Assembly (NCBI GenBank): GCA_902761685.1
Contig: CACWLI010000016.1
Span: 1-28,834 of the forward strand
Length of the DNA stretch: 28,834 nucleotides
Direction: 5' to 3'
From: an uncultured Erysipelotrichaceae bacterium
GTDB taxonomy: Bacteria > Bacillota_I > Bacilli_A > RF39 > UBA660
The notes under the pieces are model-generated. The model was not told the origin of the DNA and searched no databases. It saw nothing but the letters and a program-made list of their open reading frames with translations. A program made the translations under genes and the position numbers. Shown in pieces: positions 1 through 7,847 of the stretch. The first letter of the stretch is position 1. Each line of letters begins with the position of its first letter.

Positions 1-37
1 CAAATGTACTTAAATCTGATTTTATTACTTTTGTCAT
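1..37 (-). CDS. Start of a further gene in the WXG100/type VII-like cluster (partial)
   Basis: Only the first 12 codons are in the window (MTKVIKSDLSTF); the gene runs off the left edge. Its ATG overlaps the TAA of the 627-residue protein gene as TAATG, and a strong GGAGGTG lies 6 bases upstream, so it is probably translationally coupled to that gene. The opening is compatible with another small helical secreted protein of the same cluster, but 12 residues cannot show this. Confidence 0.55.
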   Translation of the reverse strand, partial: MTKVIKSDLSTF

Positions 38-1920
38 TATTCAACACCTCCATTGTATGCATTCATTTCGTTGCTTGATTCATCTATATTGAATAATCCT
101 TCATAATCATCACCTGTTTCATATGCATATCCATCCTCAAGTTCTTCACTCTTCATTTTCTTATTTACTGCATATGCCCCGGCTCCAGCAGCCATTCCAA
201 TTCCTGTTGCAATACCTAATGCCTTTAAGCCATTTACAGGTGTATTCTTATTATTTAGTTTTCCTCCTACAGGATCAAGATTTGTATCCACTTCTGGTGG
301 CAAAATTGGTATTTCTTCTTCCTCTATTCCTAAATCATTGTTCATTATATCCACATCTACATAATTCCCTTCAACTGGCAATTCTTCCACTCCTATTACT
401 TCATCTACTCCCTCTGTTGGCTCTGTTGGAATAGTTGGTTTTGGCTTCTGAGGTGTTGTTCCCATTGGTACTGGACTTGGTGGATTTTGTGGATCATTGC
501 CAGGGTCTTTACCTGGATCTTTGTCTGGATCTTTATCTGGATCTTTATCTGGATCTTTGTCTGGATCTTTGTCTGGATCTTTGTCTGGATCCTTGTCCGG
601 TCCTTTATCTGGTCCAGGTGGAACAGGGCTTGGTGGATTATATGATGGTTGACCTTGTGGAGTTCCAGATGTATCAGGTGTATCTGTAGTTGTATCCTCC
701 GTTGGAGTCTCAGGTTCTTCTTCACTTCTTAAAACTGGAGTTTCTAATTCTATACTCTTTATTTTCTCTGTTGCTGCCTTTACTAATTCTGCATCAAGTA
801 ATTTATAATCTTCTCCTGCTTGTGCTATTTTAGCTATTGCTTCAAGTGCTTGTTTTATTATTGAACCATTTATTGCAACTAAATTATTTACTTTTTCTTG
901 TGCTTCAAAAGGAATTCTTGTATCACTTCCTACTGATCCACTCATTGCTGAAATGTATTCTTGAACTGATTCTACCGAACTTTGCATTCTATCTATTTCA
1001 CTTGCTAAGTATTCTTCATCACTCATTACAAGTGAACTCATCCAATCTGTTAATACATCTAATGGTACTTCTTCTCCATTTTCAAATCCCTCTATGTTAT
1101 ATGCTTTAACAACAAGTTTAATATCATATGTTGTTCCATAATAATCAAACTTACAATTACTAAATTCATCAACCCATGAGTAATCTCCAGTTGCTATTTT
1201 AGCGTAATTAGTTCTACCAATAATATGTTTAGATGCACCATGCGTTATATCCCAATTAGTCATTCTTCTACCATTTGGATCTATCATTTGAAATTCAATG
1301 TCAACAACCGGCATACCATTTTTAATACTTTCGGCCATTCCATTAGACATTGTATATCCTCTAAATTGTACTACTACTACATTATTATCAACCATTTGCT
1401 TTACTTCATCAGTAGTAAAAGTTCTCATTCTATCTGGATCTGGATCAATTGACAAAGCTATCATTTTATCTGTGCATGGATTATTTTTAGCATATAAAAG
1501 TGTATCTTCTAATGCTCCACATGATGTAGCACTATGTCCTTCTGGCATATATACTATTGGATTACCTAAATTATCTTGTAAAGAATGTGTAATAGTATCA
1601 ATCATACCAGTAATTCTTTCTTGACCATCTGGCCAACTATAGTAGCCTTTCATCGTTACAGGAAAAATATCAATTTGGTTATGACTAGTTATAGTTGCTG
1701 AATTTGATTGTAATGCTTGTTCAATTGTTTGGCCTGATAAAATAGACATTTGTTCATCATTTGTATCATAGTAGCCTCCTCCATTACCACCACCGTGTAC
1801 AGTAACAGCTAAAGGAGCACCGGGATCAACTTCTCCTATTACAACTCTATATTCACATCCATCGTAACTAAATACATAGATTCCTGGTTTTGCATTTAAT
1901 ATTTCATCTGGTATTTGCAT
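37..1920 (-). CDS. Large putative type VII-associated surface protein: hydrolase-like head, helical region, KDPD repeat stalk, membrane segment
   Basis: 627 residues with no N-terminal signal peptide. Residues about 1-270 look like an alpha/beta-hydrolase-type domain: a VTVHGGGNGGGYYD stretch near residue 40 and a nucleophile-elbow-like EGHSATS with Ser130. The last Gly of the classical GxSxG is missing. Residues about 290-395 are helical and resemble WXG/LXG-type regions. Residues about 400-500 are Pro/Asp/Lys-rich with a KDPD repeat, then an acidic stretch, a small-residue-rich hydrophobic segment at about 565-586 (ALGIATGIGMAAGAGAYAV), KK, and an acidic tail of about 40 residues. The gene lies just downstream of two WXG100-like genes, separated by a terminator, and has its own AGAGGGTG ribosome site. 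I infer a type VII substrate or surface-anchored partner. The enzyme activity is unproven, and the family is not recognised. Confidence 0.75.
   Translation of the reverse strand: MQIPDEILNAKPGIYVFSYDGCEYRVVIGEVDPGAPLAVTVHGGGNGGGYYDTNDEQMSILSGQTIEQALQSNSATITSHNQIDIFPVTMKGYYSWPDGQERITGMIDTITHSLQDNLGNPIVYMPEGHSATSCGALEDTLLYAKNNPCTDKMIALSIDPDPDRMRTFTTDEVKQMVDNNVVVVQFRGYTMSNGMAESIKNGMPVVDIEFQMIDPNGRRMTNWDITHGASKHIIGRTNYAKIATGDYSWVDEFSNCKFDYYGTTYDIKLVVKAYNIEGFENGEEVPLDVLTDWMSSLVMSDEEYLASEIDRMQSSVESVQEYISAMSGSVGSDTRIPFEAQEKVNNLVAINGSIIKQALEAIAKIAQAGEDYKLLDAELVKAATEKIKSIELETPVLRSEEEPETPTEDTTTDTPDTSGTPQGQPSYNPPSPVPPGPDKGPDKDPDKDPDKDPDKDPDKDPDKDPDKDPGKDPGNDPQNPPSPVPMGTTPQKPKPTIPTEPTEGVDEVIGVEELPVEGNYVDVDIMNNDLGIEEEEIPILPPEVDTNLDPVGGKLNNKNTPVNGLKALGIATGIGMAAGAGAYAVNKKMKSEELEDGYAYETGDDYEGLFNIDESSNEMNAYNGGVE
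503..610. repeat. 12-bp tandem minisatellite encoding KDPD units
   Basis: Seven near-identical 12-base units (GGATCTTTGTCT on the plus strand, with G/A variation at base 9) run from 515 to 598, with degenerate units on both sides. The unit is a multiple of three, so copy-number change would lengthen or shorten the protein stalk (residues about 437-472) without shifting the frame. The low-complexity stretch also produces false open frames on the other strand and frame. Confidence 0.9.
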
Positions 1921-1954
1921 AATTACACCCTCTTTTTTATCTTATACTCTATAT

Positions 1955-1972
1955 TAATATGTTAACATATTA
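1955..1972. promoter_or_regulatory. 18-bp perfect palindrome upstream of the 627-residue protein gene
   Basis: TAATATGTTAACATATTA is a perfect inverted repeat 35-52 bases upstream of the start codon, where a promoter must lie because a terminator precedes it. It shares the GTTAAC core with the suf operator candidate at 26290. It could be an operator; in AT-rich DNA some palindromes arise by chance. Confidence 0.4.
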
Positions 1973-1980
1973 TAAAATAA

Positions 1981-2010
1981 AAAAAAAGAGACTTTTTAGT
2001 CTCATTTTTT
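1981..2010 (-). terminator. Intrinsic terminator after the WXG100-like pair
   Basis: GAGACT/AGTCTC stem (1988-1993 with 1998-2003) and a four-base loop, with a T-run on the minus-strand side. The A/T flanks make it workable in both directions. It separates the small-protein pair from the large gene downstream. Confidence 0.85.
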
Positions 2011-2023
2011 AACTTATTACATA

Positions 2024-2332
2024 TTAGCTAGCTAATGTATCAGCATCGTTAGCAATATTCTTTTCAGTTTGTTCAGTCATTTCACTAGCAGTTGTAATCA
2101 TTGTTGAGAATTCTTCAACTAAACCTACATATTCATCAAATTTAGTTTTTAATCTATTATATTTTCCTTGTAATGATTCATTTGCTGAACCTTCAAAAGT
2201 TTCAGGTGTTCCGACTGTTTTCATAGATTGTTCAAATGCATCAAAAATATTTTTCATTTCTACAGAACAATCTCTAATTGTATTTGCATCACTTCTTACT
2301 TTTTCATATGTAATTGTTGTACTTTCTTGCAT
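2024..2332 (-). CDS. WXG100-like small helical protein (second of pair)
   Basis: 102 residues, the usual WXG100 (EsxA/EsxB) length, predicted as two long amphipathic helices with a turn near residue 48. The turn motif reads T-F-E-G-S-A where the family has W-x-G, so Trp is replaced by Phe. A clear C-terminal YxxxD/E export motif is not seen. AAGGAGGAAT precedes the ATG. It is co-transcribed behind the other WXG100-like gene, and such proteins normally work as heterodimers exported by an EssC/EccC ATPase. No such ATPase is in the window. It is most probably a secreted partner or chaperone-like subunit. Confidence 0.75.
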   Translation of the reverse strand: MQESTTITYEKVRSDANTIRDCSVEMKNIFDAFEQSMKTVGTPETFEGSANESLQGKYNRLKTKFDEYVGLVEEFSTMITTASEMTEQTEKNIANDADTLAS

Positions 2333-2355
2333 TATAATTCCTCCTTACTTAATTA

Positions 2356-2655
2356 TTATTTTCCACTGAATGTATCGATAATATTATCTTCATTAGCAGT
2401 TACTTTTGAACTAGCAGTTTGACAAAAAGTTCCATATTGATTAATAGTTTTTGTCATTTCATCTAGTGTATCTCTATAACTTAATATTTTTTGACCTAAA
2501 GCTTGAGCAGCTGGTGACAAATAAGCACTAGATAACATTTCATCTAATGTTTCATAAACTGTTACAACATTGTGATCAAATCTTTCACCTTGTTCAACTA
2601 GTTTTTGTCCTTCACGTCTCAATACCATTGGATCAGCTACAAATTTTCCTGCCAT
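2356..2655 (-). CDS. WXG100-like small helical protein (first of pair)
   Basis: 99 residues from the ATG at 2655, chosen because AGGAGG sits 7 bases upstream; an earlier in-frame start would add 14 residues rich in Ile/Tyr/Arg with no ribosome site. The protein is helix-turn-helix in layout, with YLSPAAQALGQ at the turn where WXG100 proteins have WxGxAA. No signal peptide or membrane segment. It heads a two-gene unit with the 102-residue WXG100-like protein, the classic arrangement of an Esx heterodimer. Family assignment rests on length, layout, turn motif and pairing rather than on a canonical WxG. Confidence 0.7.
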   Translation of the reverse strand: MAGKFVADPMVLRREGQKLVEQGERFDHNVVTVYETLDEMLSSAYLSPAAQALGQKILSYRDTLDEMTKTINQYGTFCQTASSKVTANEDNIIDTFSGK

Positions 2656-2687
2656 TTTTTGTCCTCCTATCTTATTTCTATATATTA

Positions 2688-2716
2688 AATATATCACTTT
2701 TTTTTTGGCAAGTAAA
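2688..2716 (-). promoter_or_regulatory. Promoter of the WXG100-like pair
   Basis: Minus strand TTTACT, 17 bases, then TATATT preceded by TGA (extended -10). The spacer contains a run of nine A. Confidence 0.6.
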
Positions 2717-2763
2717 TTAATTTTACAATTATTTGATATTTTTTTTATAATTCAATTTGTAAA

Positions 2764-2797
2764 TAAAAAAAGAATAACTAAAATCATTAGTTATTCT
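2764..2797 (-). terminator. Terminator of the rimP-rbfA operon
   Basis: Perfect 11-bp stem (2771-2781 with 2787-2797), five-base loop, then a T-run on the minus strand. The TAA stop of rbfA is inside the upstream arm of the stem. Confidence 0.9.
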
Positions 2798-3134
2798 TTT
2801 CGCCTTCATGCAATTCTTGAATTATTTTTTCTATTTTTGCACCATATTCAATTGATTCATCAAAAATAAATTTTAACTCTGGTGTATGTCTCATTATTAA
2901 TCTTTCAGCAAGTAAACTTCTAAAGAAACCTGCAGCTGCATTTAAATCATGTGTAACATGTTCTCTATCATCAGTAGTAGTAAAATATACTTTAGCAAAA
3001 CTTAAATCATTTGAAACATCAACAGCTGTAATTGTTACATGTTTAAAGTCTTCGTCTTTTGCATCTAACAACAATATGTTGCCAAGTTCTCTTTGAATTT
3101 CAGTTCCTGCTCTTTCTCCTTTTATTTTACTCAT
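2787..3134 (-). CDS. rbfA: Ribosome-binding factor A
   Basis: 115 residues, normal length for RbfA, a single KH-like domain protein that binds 30S precursors and helps 16S rRNA 5'-end maturation, especially in the cold. The N-terminus (RAGTEIQRELGNILL), the VDVSNDLSFAKVYFT strand and RMRHTPEL-like ending (IMRHTPELKFIFDES) are typical. Its ATG overlaps the infB stop as ATGA, so it is translationally coupled. It is the last gene of the operon; truB, which often follows, is absent. Confidence 0.95.
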   Translation of the reverse strand: MSKIKGERAGTEIQRELGNILLLDAKDEDFKHVTITAVDVSNDLSFAKVYFTTTDDREHVTHDLNAAAGFFRSLLAERLIMRHTPELKFIFDESIEYGAKIEKIIQELHEGEKNN

Positions 3135-5260
3135 AATAGTTTCACTTCCTTCTCTTCAAAAGCCTCTATTATGTCTCCTTCTTTAATATCAGGGAAAGAA
3201 TCAACAACTATTCCACAATCAAATCCACTCTTAACTTCTTTAGCTTGATCTTTTTCTCTTTGTAGTGATGCAATTTTTGATGTTGTTACTACTATTCCAT
3301 CTCTAATTACTCTACATTGACTATTTGATTTTATTACACCATTAATTACGTGTGAACCAGCAATACTTCCAATTTTTGAAAAATGGAATAATTGTCTTAC
3401 TTCTGCTTCACCAATAATTACTTCTTCAAATTGAGGATCAAGCATACCTTTCATAGCAGCTTCTATTTCTTCAACTAATTTATAAATAATATTGTAAAGT
3501 CTAATTTCAACTTCATAACTCTTAGCAGTTTCTTTAGTTGCTTTAGAAGGACTTACATTAAATCCAATAATGATAGCATTTGATGCATGAGCAAGTACTA
3601 CATCACTTTCTGTAATTGTTCCAACACCACTTCTAATTACATTAATTTTTACTCCTTCAACATTTATTTTTAAAAGAGCATTTTTAACAGCTTCTTCACT
3701 ACCCTTAACATCTGTTTTTAATACAATATTTATTTCTTTTCTACCTTCTTTGATAGACTCAAATAATTCATCTAAACTTAAAGCTTTATGAGCAAATTTC
3801 TTACTCTTTTCCATTTCTTTTCTCTTTATAGCAACATTTCTAGCTTCTTTTTCACTTTCAAATGCCATAAATTTATCTCCAGCTACTGGAACATCTTCAA
3901 GTCCTGTTACTTCAACTGGTTTACTAGGTTCTGCAGAAACTATTTCACGTCCAGTATCATCTCTTAATGTACGAACTTTTCCATGATTAGTTCCAACTAC
4001 AATAGGATCTCCTAATCTTAAAGTACCATTTTGTATTAATAATGTTACAACTGGTCCCTTATTCTTATCTAATTGAGCTTCAATTACTGAACCAGTAGCA
4101 TATCTATTTGGATTTGCTTTTAATTCTAAAACTTCAGATAAAGCATTTATATTATCAAGAAGTAAATCTACTCCTTCACCAGTCTTAGCACTTATTTTTA
4201 CATAAATAGTATCTCCACCCCATTCTTCAGGTGTAAGACCAAGTTCAGATAATTCACTCATTACCTTTTCAACATTTGTATTAGGTTTATCAATTTTATT
4301 AATTGCTACTATAATTGGTACATTTGCAGCTTTTGCATGATCAATTGCTTCTTTAGTTTGAGGCATTACTCCATCATCTGCTGCCACTATAATGATAACA
4401 ATATCTGTTACACTAGCTCCTCTTGCACGCATTTCAGTAAATGCTGCATGTCCAGGTGTATCTATAAATGTTATTTTTCTACCATCTTTTTCTACTTGAT
4501 AAGCACCGATTGCTTGAGTGATACCACCAGCTTCTCCACTAGCTACATGAGAATTTCTAATATAATCAAGTAATGTTGTTTTACCATGATCAACGTGACC
4601 CATAATTGTAACAACTGCTGGTCTTAATTCTAATTCTTCTTCACTATCTGTAATTATATATTCTTCAAAGTTAGAAATATCTGTAGTTTCTTCACGAGCT
4701 AATTCTTTATTGTATTCGAGAGCGACAATGCTTGCATCATCAAAAGATATTGCTTGATTTGATGATATCATGAGTCCCATTCCAATTAGTTTTTTAACAA
4801 CATCACTAGCACTAACGCCAATACCATTAGCAAGATCTAATACGCTCATTCCTTCTTTATATAAAACTACATTGCTACTAGATTCTTCTTTATTACTTTT
4901 TAGTTTAGTTTTATTCTTATAAATATTTTTTTTCTTTAGTGATAAATCTTCATCTTTTTGAGCTTTAACTGAATCTTTTTTCTTAATCTTTTCTTTTACT
5001 TTAACTTCATCATATACTTCTATATTATGAGCAAGCGCAGCAGCTTCAGCTCTATCTTCCATTTCAAATTTATCAGCTAACTCTTCTGTTAAATTATTTT
5101 CTTTATTAGATAAGTCACCCATTTCATTATCTAACATAATTATAGCTTCATCATCTAATATATCATTAGGATTATTATATTTAAATCCCAATTCTCTAAC
5201 TTTTTTGATAACTAAACTTGTATCTACTCCAAGTTCTAAAGCATAATCTTCTATACTCAT
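3131..5260 (-). CDS. infB: Translation initiation factor IF-2
   Basis: 709 residues, close to the Bacillus protein. Two IF2_N-type modules lie at about 1-50 and 130-180, separated by a Lys/Glu-rich linker. The GTPase domain has G1 GHVDHGKT (221-228), G3 DTPGHAAF, G4 NKID and G5 SAKTGEG, followed by domains II-IV ending in [13 protein letters not shown]. It places initiator fMet-tRNA on the 30S and promotes subunit joining. The start has AAGGAGGG 7 bases upstream. It stops at TGA, one of the proofs that TGA is a stop here. It follows ylxR by only 14 bases; the L7Ae-like ylxQ usual between them is missing. Confidence 0.97.
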   Translation of the reverse strand: MSIEDYALELGVDTSLVIKKVRELGFKYNNPNDILDDEAIIMLDNEMGDLSNKENNLTEELADKFEMEDRAEAAALAHNIEVYDEVKVKEKIKKKDSVKAQKDEDLSLKKKNIYKNKTKLKSNKEESSSNVVLYKEGMSVLDLANGIGVSASDVVKKLIGMGLMISSNQAISFDDASIVALEYNKELAREETTDISNFEEYIITDSEEELELRPAVVTIMGHVDHGKTTLLDYIRNSHVASGEAGGITQAIGAYQVEKDGRKITFIDTPGHAAFTEMRARGASVTDIVIIIVAADDGVMPQTKEAIDHAKAANVPIIVAINKIDKPNTNVEKVMSELSELGLTPEEWGGDTIYVKISAKTGEGVDLLLDNINALSEVLELKANPNRYATGSVIEAQLDKNKGPVVTLLIQNGTLRLGDPIVVGTNHGKVRTLRDDTGREIVSAEPSKPVEVTGLEDVPVAGDKFMAFESEKEARNVAIKRKEMEKSKKFAHKALSLDELFESIKEGRKEINIVLKTDVKGSEEAVKNALLKINVEGVKINVIRSGVGTITESDVVLAHASNAIIIGFNVSPSKATKETAKSYEVEIRLYNIIYKLVEEIEAAMKGMLDPQFEEVIIGEAEVRQLFHFSKIGSIAGSHVINGVIKSNSQCRVIRDGIVVTTSKIASLQREKDQAKEVKSGFDCGIVVDSFPDIKEGDIIEAFEEKEVKLL

Positions 5261-5274
5261 ATTTACCCTCCTTT

Positions 5275-5532
5275 TTATATTTTTGTTAATAATTCATCAT
5301 ATATTTTGTCTTCTATTTTAACTTCTAAATGACGTTCTAAAACTTTAGATTTACGAGCTTTTTCTATAACATCTTTATCTTTTTTTAAATAAGCTCCTCT
5401 ACCATTAGCTTTTAAAGTGTCATCTACGAAAACATCTCCCTCGTTATTTCTAACAACTCTAAGTAAATCTTTCTTTTCACATTTTTCATGAGAAACAACA
5501 CATGTTCTCATTGGAACTTTTTTAATTTTCAT
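5275..5532 (-). CDS. ylxR: YlxR/RnpM family RNA-binding protein
   Basis: 85 residues of the DUF448 family, with the diagnostic MRTCVVSHE N-terminus, LLRVVRNNEG and the GRGAYL signature. Members bind RNA and have been reported to modulate RNase P in Bacillus. It sits between nusA and infB as in most Bacillota. AGGAGG lies 7 bases before the ATG. Confidence 0.93.
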   Translation of the reverse strand: MKIKKVPMRTCVVSHEKCEKKDLLRVVRNNEGDVFVDDTLKANGRGAYLKKDKDVIEKARKSKVLERHLEVKIEDKIYDELLTKI

Positions 5533-5559
5533 GATTTACCTCCTAATTATTAAAATTTA

Positions 5560-6702
5560 TTAAGCATTAATTTGTTTATTAATATCAGCTAAAGTTTTAA
5601 TATTAATAGTATATTTAGTTAACTTACTAGCAAGTTTAATATTAATACCTTTTTTACCAATTGCTAAGCTTAAGTTTTCATCATCAGCAATTACTAGAGC
5701 TTCTTTTTTCTTTTCATCTGTAATACTTACATTTAGATTTTTAGCTGGACTTAATGCATTTGCAATAAACTCTTCTGGATCATTTGAATAAGCTATTAAA
5801 TCAACTTTTTCTCCTCCAAGTTCATTTATTATACTAGCAATTCTTCTTCCTTTTTCTCCTATACAGCTTCCAATAGGATCTACATTAGGATTAGTTGAAG
5901 CTATTGCAACTTTACTTCTAACTCCTGCTTCACGTGCTACACCTCTAAGTTCTAGTGTACCATCCTCAAATTCTGGAATTTCATGTTCAAATAGTCTCTT
6001 TACAAAACCATAATTCTTTCTTGAAACTATGATTAGTGGTCCTTTAGGAGTTGATTCTATTTTAGTAATATATACTTTTATACTATCTCCCATATTTAAT
6101 TTTTCACCAGGAATTAATTCATTTTTAGAAAGAATTCCTCTTGCTTTACCTAAATCAACATAATAATTTTTAGCATCTTCCATTGCAAGAAAGCCAACCA
6201 TTAATTCGTCTTCTTTATCTTCGAATTCACTCATTATCTTTTCACGTTCTGCTTCACGTATTTTTTGTAAAACAACTTGTTTAGCAACACTAATAGCTAC
6301 TCTTCCAAAATCATGTGGAGTTACTTCTTCTAATATTTCATCTCCAATTTGATAATCTTTATTAATTTCTTTAGCTTCACTAATAGTCATTTCATTTAAA
6401 TAATCATGTTTAACTTTTACTTCACCAGTTTCTGGATCAATATCATCGTCATCATCATTATAATCAGCAACAATTGTAGTAACTTTAAATACTTTTATAT
6501 CTCCAGTTTGTCTATCAATTAAAACTCTTGAAGTATAATCAGCTTTTTCATTCTTTCTAAAAGCAGTAGATAATGCAGTTTGCATAGCTTCAATTATTAC
6601 ATCTTCATCTATTCCTTTTTCTTTAACTACAAAGTCTAAAGCTTTAAGAAATTCTTTTCCATTTACTTTTCCTTCTTCTTCTTTTGTTTTTTTAGTTCTC
6701 AT
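5560..6702 (-). CDS. nusA: Transcription termination/antitermination protein NusA
   Basis: 380 residues from the ATG at 6702, length typical of Bacillota NusA without C-terminal repeats. It has the N-terminal RNAP-binding domain, an S1 domain near 135-200 and two KH domains containing GSCIGEKGRRI and AIGKKGINIKLA. It binds RNA polymerase and nascent RNA, affecting pausing, termination and folding. GGGAG is 9 bases before this ATG; a GTG at 6708 would sit only 3 bases from it, so I prefer the ATG. Either start overlaps the end of rimP, giving translational coupling. A long acidic run (DDDDDID) near residue 85 is unusual but lies in a surface loop. Confidence 0.95.
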   Translation of the reverse strand: MRTKKTKEEEGKVNGKEFLKALDFVVKEKGIDEDVIIEAMQTALSTAFRKNEKADYTSRVLIDRQTGDIKVFKVTTIVADYNDDDDDIDPETGEVKVKHDYLNEMTISEAKEINKDYQIGDEILEEVTPHDFGRVAISVAKQVVLQKIREAEREKIMSEFEDKEDELMVGFLAMEDAKNYYVDLGKARGILSKNELIPGEKLNMGDSIKVYITKIESTPKGPLIIVSRKNYGFVKRLFEHEIPEFEDGTLELRGVAREAGVRSKVAIASTNPNVDPIGSCIGEKGRRIASIINELGGEKVDLIAYSNDPEEFIANALSPAKNLNVSITDEKKKEALVIADDENLSLAIGKKGINIKLASKLTKYTINIKTLADINKQINA

Positions 6703-6946
6703 CTTCACTTACTCCCTTACTTCCTACATCTAAAACATAGTCTTCGATTTCCAAATTTAATGAATCAATTATTGGATCAACAATATGAGTTGCTTCAACA
6801 CATAAGTTAATATCTACACCATTTTCACTATCAATAGTTACAAATAATGTTTTTTGTCCATCTTCTTCTCCAAAATGTACACCAACAAGTTCAATATTTT
6901 TTTCTTCTAATGGTTCTTTTATAGCATCAATAATTCTTTGTTCCAT
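6692..6946 (-). CDS. rimP: Ribosome maturation factor RimP, N-terminal domain only
   Basis: 84 residues, against about 150 for the family. The N-terminal alpha/beta domain is present (VTIDSENGVDINLCVEATHIV, then DYVLDVGSKGV, which matches the YxLEVSSPG end of that domain). The C-terminal SH3-like domain is absent: the frame ends at TAA inside the nusA start region. The reading frame, SD (AAAGGAGGG) and operon position are intact, so this looks like a real shortened protein rather than a sequencing error. RimP helps assemble the 30S subunit, where the missing domain contributes to S12 binding. Confidence 0.85.
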   Translation of the reverse strand: MEQRIIDAIKEPLEEKNIELVGVHFGEEDGQKTLFVTIDSENGVDINLCVEATHIVDPIIDSLNLEIEDYVLDVGSKGVSEDEN

Positions 6947-6970
6947 AAAAATCCCTCCTTTATCAAATTA

Positions 6971-6994
6971 AAGAGTGGGTTTATGCCCACTCTT
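6971..6994 (-). promoter_or_regulatory. Leader hairpin in the rimP operon 5' UTR
   Basis: A perfect 9-bp stem (AAGAGTGGG with CCCACTCTT) and six-base loop begins about 7-10 bases after the predicted transcription start and ends about 10 bases before the ribosome site. No T-run of terminator type follows. It may protect the 5' end or be a regulatory leader of the nusA operon. Confidence 0.5.
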
Positions 6995-7007
6995 CGTTGT
7001 CAACTGT

Positions 7008-7036
7008 ATTATAACATAATAAATTTTATGATACAA
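7008..7036 (-). promoter_or_regulatory. Promoter of the rimP-nusA-ylxR-infB-rbfA operon
   Basis: Minus strand TTGTAT, 17 bases, TATAAT with TGT directly before it (extended -10). It is the only good promoter between the upstream gene and rimP. Confidence 0.75.
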
Positions 7037-7056
7037 GTTATATTTTATTCATTTTT

Positions 7057-7779
7057 TTATTTTAATTGTTTTATTAAACTAGATAATTTTAAAGTATGAT
7101 TTTCATAATCAATAACAAATCCTAGTTCATTTATAATTTCATTTCTATTTTTTAAATGTCTATATTTATAATCAACCATTAAAAATGCTTGAAATCCATC
7201 TAATTCAATAAAACTAGCATCTTCACCATTATTTAAATCACTAATCAAAAAATCAATATAAGATTTTTTTAATGCTATTAATTCATTTCTATATTTTTCT
7301 GCATCAGTTGCATTACTTAATTCACTACTTTTAATAATTGTGTCATAATATGTATCTAGTGAAACTCCATATTTATTTTCAAATTCTTCCCTATTCATAA
7401 CACTGGCTGATATAAAATAAGTTTGTTTTTCTTCATGATATGGCGTAGTAACCTCTACATAAACATCATATTTTTTGCTTAATTCGCGCAATCTATTAAC
7501 AAACAATTGATAGAATACTGGATTATATATTTTTTCTATTTTAATTATATCTTGTGTAGTATAATCACCTTTTTTTGATGAACTTTCAATATATTTTTTA
7601 AAATATGATATGCTTTTAGTTTTAGAATCTAAAACCATATAATTAGTGCCTTGTTTAATTAAATCACTAAAGAAGACATCTGCTTCATTTATAATATCTA
7701 TTTCTTCTATATCATCTGAAAACATTGGACTAAAACTTTCTTCTCTTTCTTTTACTTCAACAATTTTTTTATTTTCCAT
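7057..7779 (-). CDS. Uncharacterised acidic cytoplasmic protein
   Basis: 240 residues with no signal peptide, membrane segment or motif I recognise. The first 30 residues are charged and probably disordered. The rest alternates helices and strands, with YDVYVEVTTPYHEEKQTYFIS suggesting a beta hairpin (residues about 104-124) and a helix near 165-185. Own promoter (TTGACT-16-TATAAT) and GAGGGGG ribosome site. It lies downstream of the HPt gene on the same strand and upstream of rimP. Function unknown. Confidence 0.75.
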   Translation of the reverse strand: MENKKIVEVKEREESFSPMFSDDIEEIDIINEADVFFSDLIKQGTNYMVLDSKTKSISYFKKYIESSSKKGDYTTQDIIKIEKIYNPVFYQLFVNRLRELSKKYDVYVEVTTPYHEEKQTYFISASVMNREEFENKYGVSLDTYYDTIIKSSELSNATDAEKYRNELIALKKSYIDFLISDLNNGEDASFIELDGFQAFLMVDYKYRHLKNRNEIINELGFVIDYENHTLKLSSLIKQLK

Positions 7780-7806
7780 AAAATCCCCCTCTTTTTAGTG
7801 CATTAT

Positions 7807-7834
7807 ATTATATCATAAAAAAAAGAAAAGTCAA
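7807..7834 (-). promoter_or_regulatory. Promoter of the 240-residue protein gene
   Basis: Minus strand TTGACT, 16 bases, TATAAT with TGA directly upstream; a second TATAAT overlaps 5 bases further on. The -35 lies within the loop of the weak terminator of the HPt gene. Confidence 0.7.
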
Positions 7835-7847
7835 TTTTATGCTTTTC
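7817..7847 (-). terminator. Weak terminator after the HPt gene
   Basis: Six-bp GAAAAG/CTTTTC stem, 11-base loop, then eight T on the minus strand. It overlaps the end of the HPt coding region and the -35 of the next promoter. Confidence 0.5.

Noticed and set aside
503..610. CRISPR-like tandem repeats
   Set aside because: The unit is 12 bases with no spacers and encodes KDPD in frame; it is a coding minisatellite.
123..725. Several open frames on the plus strand and in another minus frame across 123-725
   Set aside because: They are shadows of the repeat-rich stalk gene: no ribosome sites, and their repeats follow the 12-bp unit rather than a protein family.
1..2716. A complete type VII secretion system
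   Set aside because: No EssC/EccC ATPase, EsaA/EssA/EssB-like protein or immunity gene is in the window; only substrate-like genes are seen.
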